DNA of 64,000 bases, taken from NCBI RefSeq assembly GCF_003992675.1, contig NZ_RZMZ01000002.1, positions 2,501-66,500 of the forward strand, read 5' to 3'. The stretch's first letter is position 1. The number at the start of each line of letters is the position of its first letter. The notes under the pieces were generated by a model. The model was not told the origin of the DNA. It made no database searches and saw nothing but the letters and a program-made list of their open reading frames with translations. The DNA comes from Flagellimonas marinaquae (GTDB taxonomy: Bacteria; Bacteroidota; Bacteroidia; Flavobacteriales; Flavobacteriaceae). Position numbers and translations under genes: made by a program. Of this stretch, positions 53,920 to 61,818 are shown piece after piece.

Positions 53920-54248
53920 TGCACATAGATCTGCCCGAAAAACGATATTATGGCATTGGTGAAGTGGCCAAGGCCTTTGGGGTGAATACCTCCCTCATCC
54001 GCTTTTGGGAAAAAGAGTTTGATGTACTCCAGCCCAAAAAGAATGCCAAGGGCAATCGTAAATTCACACCCCAGGATATTCAAAACCTTCAACTGATCTA
54101 TCATCTGGTGAAGGAACGCGGTTTTACTTTGGAAGGAGCCAAAACACATTTGAAAGAGGAAAAACAAAAGGCCCTTTCCAATTTTGAAGTGATCCAAAAA
54201 CTACAAAAAGTAAAGGCAGAGCTACTGAAAATCAAAGAACAACTATAA
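53919..54248 (+). CDS. MerR-family transcriptional regulator
   Basis: A 109-residue protein with an N-terminal winged helix (YYGIGEVAKAFGVNTSLIRF, WEKEF) and a following coiled coil. It is short, with no effector domain. The same gene order (M23 peptidase, MerR, LemA) recurs in Flavobacteriia as far as I know, but no operator is visible here. The ATG overlaps the M23 stop. Confidence 0.88.
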   Translation: MHIDLPEKRYYGIGEVAKAFGVNTSLIRFWEKEFDVLQPKKNAKGNRKFTPQDIQNLQLIYHLVKERGFTLEGAKTHLKEEKQKALSNFEVIQKLQKVKAELLKIKEQL

Positions 54249-54267
54249 ACACTTTAACCAATAGCAA

Positions 54268-54867
54268 ATGAAAAAAGGTATCATTGCCATTATTGTCCTC
54301 GGACTTTTGGGCGTAATCATTGTGGGTTGGTACGTACGGACCAACAATAACCTGATCAATATGAAAGGGCAGGCCACCAAACAGTGGGCCAATGTGGAAA
54401 GTTCCTATCAACGTAGGAGCGACCTCATCGGGAACTTGGTCAAAACCGTTCAAGGTGCCGCAGATTTTGAACGCGAAACCCTATCGGACGTTATAGAGGC
54501 TAGGGCCAAAGCTACTTCTACCAATATTGATGCAAACAACATCACACCAGAGCAGTTGGCCGAATTTCAACAAGCGCAAACAGGTTTGTCCTCTGCCTTG
54601 TCCAGATTGTTGGTTACCGTGGAGCGCTACCCCGATTTAAAGGCAAGCCAAAACTTTTTGGAGCTACAATCGCAACTGGAAGGTACCGAGAACAGAATCA
54701 ATGTGGAGCGTAACCGTTTTAACGATTTGGCGGGAGAATACAATATCCGAATTCAACAAATCCCTACCAATATTGTGGCCAGCATAGCAAATTTTGAATC
54801 CATGCCACTATTTAAATCTGATGCCGGTTCGGAAGATGCTCCCGATGTGAACTTTGAATTCAACTAG
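54268..54867 (+). CDS. LemA family protein
   Basis: A 199-residue protein: an N-terminal transmembrane helix (about 5-22, IIAIIVLGLLGVIIVGWYV), then the four-helix LemA domain (VESSYQRRSDLIGNLVKTVQ, DLKASQNFLELQSQLEGTEN, RFNDLAGEYNIRIQQIPTNI). LemA proteins have their bulk outside the cytoplasm. It is 3 bp upstream of the first TPM gene, and the three are surely one operon. Confidence 0.93.
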   Translation: MKKGIIAIIVLGLLGVIIVGWYVRTNNNLINMKGQATKQWANVESSYQRRSDLIGNLVKTVQGAADFERETLSDVIEARAKATSTNIDANNITPEQLAEFQQAQTGLSSALSRLLVTVERYPDLKASQNFLELQSQLEGTENRINVERNRFNDLAGEYNIRIQQIPTNIVASIANFESMPLFKSDAGSEDAPDVNFEFN

Positions 54868-54870
54868 GCC

Positions 54871-55308
54871 ATGTCGCACGTAGAAGAGTTTTTGACTGCT
54901 GAGGAAGAAAGCGATATCGTAAATGCCATCGTTGAAGCTGAAAAGAATACTTCTGGTGAAATCAGGGTACATATTGAGGCGTCCTCCAAGATAGACCATT
55001 TCAGCAGGGCACAGCAAGTGTTCCATTTCTTGAAGATGGACAACACCAAAGAAGGGAACGGTGTACTTTTATATGTGGCAGTGGACGATCGAAAATTCGT
55101 CATCTATGGCGGTGAAGGTATCGATCGTGTCGTTCCCAAAGGTTTTTGGGACACCACTAAGGACGTCATCGCCTCCCACTTTACAAAAGGAAATTTTAAA
55201 CAGGGTATCATTGAAGGCATTCTTATGGCCGGCAAGGAATTGCAGGCACATTTTCCGTGGCAGCAAAATGATACCAACGAACTAAACGATGCGATATCCA
55301 AAGGGTAG
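54871..55308 (+). CDS. TPM-domain protein without signal peptide
   Basis: A 145-residue protein: EFLTAEEESDIVNAIVEAEK, NTSGEIRVHIEASSKIDHFS, VLLYVAVDDRKFVIYGGEGI, DRVVPKGFWDTTKDVIASHF. This is a TPM (TLP18.3/Psb32/MOLO-1) domain, proposed to be a phosphatase or membrane-protein repair factor. It lacks a signal peptide, so it should be cytoplasmic, unlike its neighbour. The next gene starts inside its last codons. Confidence 0.9.
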   Translation: MSHVEEFLTAEEESDIVNAIVEAEKNTSGEIRVHIEASSKIDHFSRAQQVFHFLKMDNTKEGNGVLLYVAVDDRKFVIYGGEGIDRVVPKGFWDTTKDVIASHFTKGNFKQGIIEGILMAGKELQAHFPWQQNDTNELNDAISKG

Positions 55309-56077
55309 TTTTTTATTATTTTTTTTATGTGTTTCCATAGCTTGGGGGCAATTCACCATACCAGAAAAACCCAAAAAGCAAACCAGTGTTTACGATTACG
55401 TGAACCTATTATCTCCATCGCAGAGCAATGCCTTAGAGCAAAAACTGGTGCGCTATTCCGATAGCACCTCCACCCAAATCGTAGTGGCCATTATCAGTAC
55501 CACCGAGGGAGAGGATATCAATTTTTTGGGCGCACAGTGGGGACAAAAATGGGGCATTGGTCAGGCGGACAAGGACAATGGCGTGTTGGTCCTCTTGGCA
55601 AGGGACGACCGAAGGATTGCCATTAACACCGGATATGGTGTGGAGGGCAGCCTTACCGATTTAATGTCCAGGCGCATCATAGAATCCGTTATTATCCCTG
55701 AGTTCAAAAGAGGGGATTATTATGCTGGGCTCGACAAAGGCGCCGATGCTATTTTTAAAGTACTTACCGGGGAGTTTACCGAAGACCGCACCTTTGGTGG
55801 GGGCAAAAAATTTCCGATTGATGCGCTGTTTCCCTTTATCATTTTTATCATCATCATTATTTTTTGGAGTCGCAAAAACAAGGGCGGCAGAGGTCCAGGT
55901 GGTCGTAGGGGCGGCGGACTTGATATTTGGGACATGATCATCCTCAGCAATATGGGTCGCAGTTCTGGCTCTTCCGGTGGATTTGGCAGTGGAGGAGGCT
56001 TCGGTGGTGGCGGTGGTTTTGGAGGCGGCTTCGGTGGAGGCGGCTTTGGAGGTGGTGGTGCCTCTGGGGGTTGGTAG
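55289..56077 (+). CDS. Secreted TPM-domain protein with Gly-rich tail
   Basis: A 262-residue YgcG-like protein: signal peptide 1-20 (FFLCVSIAWG-QF), TPM domain (about 30-165, VYDYVNLLSPSQSNALEQKL, DNGVLVLLARDDRRIAINTG), a transmembrane helix (about 178-195, FPFIIFIIIIIFW) and a long C-terminal run of Gly, Phe and Ser ending GGASGGW. It overlaps the first TPM gene by 20 bp in another frame, so expression is coupled. The Gly-rich tail is typical of the family. Confidence 0.92.
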   Translation: MRYPKGSFLLFFLCVSIAWGQFTIPEKPKKQTSVYDYVNLLSPSQSNALEQKLVRYSDSTSTQIVVAIISTTEGEDINFLGAQWGQKWGIGQADKDNGVLVLLARDDRRIAINTGYGVEGSLTDLMSRRIIESVIIPEFKRGDYYAGLDKGADAIFKVLTGEFTEDRTFGGGKKFPIDALFPFIIFIIIIIFWSRKNKGGRGPGGRRGGGLDIWDMIILSNMGRSSGSSGGFGSGGGFGGGGGFGGGFGGGGFGGGGASGGW

Positions 56078-56250
56078 GTATTCCCCTCGGATATTTTCTA
56101 AAATTTCTTCCTACTTTTTACATTTTACCCTAAAAAAACCTCATCCGTCAATTCAAACAGGGCATTCGTCAATTCCCCAACTCCCGATACTCAATTTTAA
56201 CTATCTTGCTTTTAGTTATATTTTATCAGTAAACACTATTCCATTACATC

Positions 56251-59200
56251 ATGTCTCGATCCTGCAAATCACTACTTATCGCACTGCTCATTTTGGTAGC
56301 AGCCTGTAAAAAAAAGAATGATTCATCCGATACGGATAACCTTTTCAAGTTCAAGGATTACATCAGCTATCACACCAATGGCAATCAGAGTATAGCCACT
56401 CCCATCCGAATTGCCTTGGCCCAACCCTTGGAGCAATTTGAGCTTACCCAAGAACTTCCCAAGGAATATCTGGACATTTCACCAAAGGTGGACGGGAACT
56501 TGGTGGTCGAGAACGGAAGGGAACTCATTTTCCAACCAGCGGAATACCTAAAACCAAACACAGAATATACCGTCGAACTTAAGTTGCATAAGCTTTTTGA
56601 AGGTATTGAAAGTGCCTTTAAAACCTATACCTTCAGTTTTAAGACCATTGCCCCTAATTTTAGAATCAATTTGGGGAACCTGCAATCGTACAGCAAGGAT
56701 TGGCAATACCTCACCGGGATGTTGGACGCTTCGGATATGCTGGATGCTTCAAAAATAAGCACGGTGCTCACCGTAAAACAGGGAGATAATACCTTGCCCG
56801 TCAAATGGGACAACAGCACGGAAAACGCCCAATACTTCAGTTTCAAAATTGACAGTATATCCCGAAAAACAGATGACAGTGAGCTCAACATCAGCTGGAA
56901 CGGGAAAGCATACGATATTGATAACCAAGGTGCGGAAACTTACCCTATTCCGGGAAAGAACAAATTCGTGATCATTGATGCCAAAACCACTTCTGCTCCC
57001 AATGCGGTATTGACTCTAAATTTTTCGGAGCCCTTACAACAGGACCAGAATCTCAACGGTTTGGTCACCGTGGAAAATGCGGAAAGCCTCCGCTACGAAA
57101 TCAACGGAAATGTATTGAACGTATATCCATCCAATAGAATTTTGGGCGAGGTTCTTGTGAATGTCTTCCAAGGCATCAAGAGCGAATATGGGTTTACCTT
57201 AAAAAACGATTTTTCCGAGTTGGTCTCTTTTGAGCAATTAAAACCTGCCGTTCGATTGATTTCAAAAGGAACCATTTTGCCCAATGCAGCCTCAACACCC
57301 ATTTATTTTGAAACCGTTAATCTATCTGCCGTCGAGGTCCGGGTGATTCAGGTCTACGAGAACAACATGCTCCAATACCTTCAAACCTATAATCTTACCG
57401 AAAATTACAATCCCGATTTTAGGCCAGTGGGCCGAAGGGTCGCCTATAAGGTCATTCCATTGACCGAGGAGGGCACCGAAAATTCCAGCTACTGGCAAGC
57501 ACACGGATTGGATTTATCCGAATTGATACAGATTCACCCCGGGTCGTTGTACCGCGTGGAATTCAGCTTTAAAAAGGAACACACCACCTACGATTGTGGA
57601 GCATCTTCGGAAACGGAAGCATCGGTTGCCGACTATTCCTTGGAACAAAGTGCCGAGGAGGCCGATTTGGAAGAACTGTATTGGAACAATCAGATCTACA
57701 CCTACCGAAACTACGATTACAATTGGGAAGAAAGGGACAATCCGTGCCATTCCGCCTACTACAATTATGACCGCGTAGTAGGGACCAATCTGTTGGGTAG
57801 TGATTTGGGTCTCATCGTAAAAAAAGGCAGCAACCGTTCCCATCATTTTGCGGTGACCAATTTGCTCACCACCCAACCCGTTGCCGAGGCCAACATAAAA
57901 CTGTACAATTACCAACAACAGCTAGTTGGTGAAACCACCACCGATGCCTCCGGACTTTCCGTTTATGATAGCGACAAAAGCATCGCCTTCGCAGTCGCAG
58001 AAAAGAACAACAATTTCGCTTACGCCAAACTTTCGGACGGCAATGCCTTATCGCTCAGTAAATTCGACGTGTCCGGGGAACAACTTCAGAAAGGCTTGCA
58101 AGGCTATTTGTACACCGAAAGAGGGGTGCATAGACCAGGTGATGTTATCCATTTGACCTTTGTTTTGGACGACAATGCCAATCCCTTGCCCAAAGGGCAC
58201 CCAGTAACCCTGGAAGTGACGGACGCCCGAGGTAAATTAGTACAGCGCAATGTGCTCAAGGAAGGAAGCATCGCGGTTGATGACGGCTTATTTGCCAAAA
58301 AAGAAAGGAATTTCTACTATTTCCCCATTTCCACAGAGACCACAGCACCCACTGGAAACTGGTCGGCCAAAGTCATTGTGGGCGGTGCACAATTCAGTAA
58401 GACCCTGAAGGTGGCTACCGTAAAACCCAACCGATTAAAGGTCGATTTCTCCTTTGACGATGAAATTTTGGAGGCCAATGCGTTCAATCGCGGAAAAGCA
58501 AGTGTGAAGTGGCTGCACGGTGCTCCTGCCCGCAACCTTAAAATTGACATCAACGCTACCCTAAAGCAAACAGCAAACGCTTTTCCAAAGTTTAGGGATT
58601 ACACGTTCCAAGACCCTGCAAGAACCTTCAATGAAACCGAACTGCAGTGGATTTCCTCCAATTTAGATGCCAATGGTGAGTTGGACATCAACAAAAAAAT
58701 AGACATCAACGGGAATGCGCCCGGAATGCTGGAAGCCACTTTTACGACCAAGGTTTTTGAAGGTGGCGGCGATTTTTCAATCGACGTTTTTTCCAAGAAC
58801 CTTGCACCATTTTCGCATTTTGTTGGCTTGCGCTCCCCAAACGCAAAACAGTATGGTTCTTTTTTAACGGATGACAACAACACTTTTGATGTGGTTTCGG
58901 TGGATGCCCAAGGAAATCCAGCAGCCAATCGAAGATTGAAAGTACAAATCTTTAAAATTGAATGGCGCTGGTGGTGGAACCGTGGTTATGACAATTTATC
59001 CCGATATGAAAATGCGACCGTCCATCGTCCCTTTATGGAAATGGAGCTCACTACGGGAAGCAACGGAAAGGCCAACTTCAACATTAACGTACCGGATGAA
59101 GAAGGAGGTCGTTTCTTGATTCGGGTCATCGATGAAGCTTCCAAGCATGCGACAGGACGCACGGCCTATTTTTATCGCAACTGGTGGAGCAGGCCTGCAT

Positions 59201-61812
59201 CCGCCGATGCGGAGAGTTCCAAAATCCTCATATTCGCTACCGATAAGGAAAAATATACCTTAGGAGAGGAAGCTACGGTAACTTTCCCGTCGGATAAGGG
59301 AGGGCGTGCCTTGCTCAGCATCGAAAACGGAACCGAAGTCCTTTCCCAACAATGGATTGAAACATCGGCCAAAGAAACCAAGGCCTCTATTCCGATCACA
59401 GCAGAAATGGCGCCCAATGCCTATGTGAACATTTCCCTGTTGCAGCCCCACAGTCAAGTCAAAAACGACCTGCCCATACGTTTGTACGGAGTAGTTCCCC
59501 TATTGGTGGAAAACCCGGCGACCCTCTTACAACCTGAAATCAGCATGCCAGAGGTATTGGAACCGGAATCCGCATACAAAGTGACAGTTTCCGAAGCCAA
59601 TAAAAAGGCAATGACCTACTCATTGGCCGTGGTGGACGAGGGTCTGTTGGACCTGACCCGCTTCACTACCCCCGATATTCACAGTTCGTTCTATGCCAGA
59701 CAAGCCTTGGGCGTAAAAACCTTTGACATTTTTGATGATGTGATGGGGGCCTACTCCGTGAGTGTGGACAATATCTACGCGATTGGCGGGGGCGGGATGG
59801 CCGCCGGAGCAAAAAACCGAAAAGCGCAGCGCTTTAAACCCGTGGTCACTTATTTGGGGCCGTTCAGCTTAAAAGCTGGAGAAAAAGCGTCGCATACGAT
59901 TGATATGCCGAACTACGTGGGTTCGGTACGAACCATGGTCGTAGCCGGCAATGAACAAAGTGCTTACGGGAATACCGAAAAAACCGCTCCAGTGCGCAAA
60001 CCTTTGATGGTATTGACATCCATTCCAAGAAAATTGTCTCCTGGCGAAACCGTGACCATTCCAGTTACCGTTTTTGCCATGGAGCCCAAAGTGAAAAACG
60101 TAACCGTCAGTATCGATGCCGGAAAAGCCTTGGAACCCATTAGCGGTACCTCCAAGAATATCACCTTCAATGCGGTTGGCGAGCAAATCGTAAATTTTGA
60201 TTTCAAGGTCAAACCCGCAGCATCCTTTCAAACTATAAAAGTTACGGCTACGGGAGCAGGGGAACGCGCAACCAACGAGACGGAAATCGATGTGGAAAAT
60301 CCGAACCCCGTCACTACCAAAAGCGAACTGTATACGCTAGAGCCCAATGGTTCACAGCTGATTTCTATGGAGACTTTTGGCACGTCGGGCACCAATGAAG
60401 CGTTCATCGAATTCTCAACGCTTCCGCCCATGGATTTTTCCAAACGGATGGATTATCTGCTCCGCTATCCCCACGGATGTGTCGAACAGACCACCTCTGC
60501 AGCCTTCCCACAATTATTTTTGGGCGATGTATTGGACATCACTTTCGATAAAAAGAAAGAAGTAGAAAAAAACATAAAAGCCGCTATTAACCGATTGGGC
60601 GATTTTCAAACCCCAGACGGCGGATTGAGTTATTGGCCCGGATATGGCAATGCCGATGACTGGGGTACATCATACGCTGGCCACTTTATGTTGGAAGCCA
60701 AAAAAGTGGGTTACCAGCTCCCACTGACCTTTTTGAGCAATTGGTTGCGTTACCAAAAATCCGCCGCACGTCAATGGAGCAACCAAAGCACCTACTACAA
60801 CGACGATGTTTCCCAGGCTTACCGATTGTACACCTTGGCCTTGGCGCAACAGCCTGAATTGGCCGCCATGAACCGTTTACGGGAAACCGCAAACCTCAGC
60901 AACGAGGCTAAATGGCGATTGGCCGCAGCCTATGCCTTGGTCGGAAAAAAAGAAGTGGCCCAAGCCATTGCGCAGAAATCCAACATTGATTTTAAACCGA
61001 ACAATTACAATTACAGAACCTATGGTTCCGTATTCCGAAACCGAGCCATGGCTCTGGAGACCATGGTCATCTTAGGCGACCCGCAACAGCGGGATTTGGC
61101 AGTTTCCTTAGCTAAAAATCTATCATCACAACAATGGTACAGTACCCAAGAAACCGCTTTTGCACTATTGGCCCTATCAAAAATGGTGATGCAAAACGGT
61201 GGAAAATCGATTGACCTCAGTTTTACCAACAACGGTAAGGAAATCAAGGTGAAAACGGATAGGGCCATAGCCCAAAGAAACATTGCCATCACCTCCTTCA
61301 AGGAAGATATCCAAATTAAGAACCATCTGGGCAATACGTTATATGCCACCCTGACCCAGAAAGGCAAGCTTCCCGTTGGTGAGGAATTGGCGCAAGAGGA
61401 AAATTTGAGGTTATCGGTCAGCTATGTGGACCCTCTAGGGAATTCCCTGAATGTGGACGAATTACGACAGGGAATGGAGTTTGAGGCCAAAGTGACCATT
61501 TTCAATGGTTCGAATGACTACATCGATAATGTGGCCCTCACCCATATCGTGCCCAGTGGATGGGAAATCGTAGATACCTCTTTTGTTAGCGGTACCAACG
61601 AAAATGCATCCAAAGCGGATTATGTCGATACACGGGACGATCGGACTAATCTATATTTTGATTTGGATGCCAAAAAATCAAAAACCTTTACCATCAAATT
61701 GAACGCATCCTTTTTGGGCACTTATTATTTGCCGGGTGCGCAGGCTGAAGCCATGTATGATGACAACTACCAAGCCCGGAACAAAGGGCAATGGGTGAAC
61801 ATAGTTCAGTAA
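56251..61812 (+). CDS. Bacterial alpha-2-macroglobulin lipoprotein
   Basis: An 1853-residue lipoprotein (Cys19 in LLILVAACKKK). It has the serial macroglobulin domains (for example FTLTERGVHRPGDVIHLTF-like YTERGVHRPGDVIHLTFVLD), the bait-region side, YSLAVVDEGLLDLTRFTTPD, and the thioester motif C1410-V-E-Q1413 in YPHGCVEQTTSAAFPQLFLG, where Cys and Gln form the reactive bond. It traps attacking proteases in the periplasm. It is followed 6 bp later by pbpC, the usual pairing. Confidence 0.95.
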   Translation: MSRSCKSLLIALLILVAACKKKNDSSDTDNLFKFKDYISYHTNGNQSIATPIRIALAQPLEQFELTQELPKEYLDISPKVDGNLVVENGRELIFQPAEYLKPNTEYTVELKLHKLFEGIESAFKTYTFSFKTIAPNFRINLGNLQSYSKDWQYLTGMLDASDMLDASKISTVLTVKQGDNTLPVKWDNSTENAQYFSFKIDSISRKTDDSELNISWNGKAYDIDNQGAETYPIPGKNKFVIIDAKTTSAPNAVLTLNFSEPLQQDQNLNGLVTVENAESLRYEINGNVLNVYPSNRILGEVLVNVFQGIKSEYGFTLKNDFSELVSFEQLKPAVRLISKGTILPNAASTPIYFETVNLSAVEVRVIQVYENNMLQYLQTYNLTENYNPDFRPVGRRVAYKVIPLTEEGTENSSYWQAHGLDLSELIQIHPGSLYRVEFSFKKEHTTYDCGASSETEASVADYSLEQSAEEADLEELYWNNQIYTYRNYDYNWEERDNPCHSAYYNYDRVVGTNLLGSDLGLIVKKGSNRSHHFAVTNLLTTQPVAEANIKLYNYQQQLVGETTTDASGLSVYDSDKSIAFAVAEKNNNFAYAKLSDGNALSLSKFDVSGEQLQKGLQGYLYTERGVHRPGDVIHLTFVLDDNANPLPKGHPVTLEVTDARGKLVQRNVLKEGSIAVDDGLFAKKERNFYYFPISTETTAPTGNWSAKVIVGGAQFSKTLKVATVKPNRLKVDFSFDDEILEANAFNRGKASVKWLHGAPARNLKIDINATLKQTANAFPKFRDYTFQDPARTFNETELQWISSNLDANGELDINKKIDINGNAPGMLEATFTTKVFEGGGDFSIDVFSKNLAPFSHFVGLRSPNAKQYGSFLTDDNNTFDVVSVDAQGNPAANRRLKVQIFKIEWRWWWNRGYDNLSRYENATVHRPFMEMELTTGSNGKANFNINVPDEEGGRFLIRVIDEASKHATGRTAYFYRNWWSRPASADAESSKILIFATDKEKYTLGEEATVTFPSDKGGRALLSIENGTEVLSQQWIETSAKETKASIPITAEMAPNAYVNISLLQPHSQVKNDLPIRLYGVVPLLVENPATLLQPEISMPEVLEPESAYKVTVSEANKKAMTYSLAVVDEGLLDLTRFTTPDIHSSFYARQALGVKTFDIFDDVMGAYSVSVDNIYAIGGGGMAAGAKNRKAQRFKPVVTYLGPFSLKAGEKASHTIDMPNYVGSVRTMVVAGNEQSAYGNTEKTAPVRKPLMVLTSIPRKLSPGETVTIPVTVFAMEPKVKNVTVSIDAGKALEPISGTSKNITFNAVGEQIVNFDFKVKPAASFQTIKVTATGAGERATNETEIDVENPNPVTTKSELYTLEPNGSQLISMETFGTSGTNEAFIEFSTLPPMDFSKRMDYLLRYPHGCVEQTTSAAFPQLFLGDVLDITFDKKKEVEKNIKAAINRLGDFQTPDGGLSYWPGYGNADDWGTSYAGHFMLEAKKVGYQLPLTFLSNWLRYQKSAARQWSNQSTYYNDDVSQAYRLYTLALAQQPELAAMNRLRETANLSNEAKWRLAAAYALVGKKEVAQAIAQKSNIDFKPNNYNYRTYGSVFRNRAMALETMVILGDPQQRDLAVSLAKNLSSQQWYSTQETAFALLALSKMVMQNGGKSIDLSFTNNGKEIKVKTDRAIAQRNIAITSFKEDIQIKNHLGNTLYATLTQKGKLPVGEELAQEENLRLSVSYVDPLGNSLNVDELRQGMEFEAKVTIFNGSNDYIDNVALTHIVPSGWEIVDTSFVSGTNENASKADYVDTRDDRTNLYFDLDAKKSKTFTIKLNASFLGTYYLPGAQAEAMYDDNYQARNKGQWVNIVQ

Positions 61813-61818
61813 GGGTTA

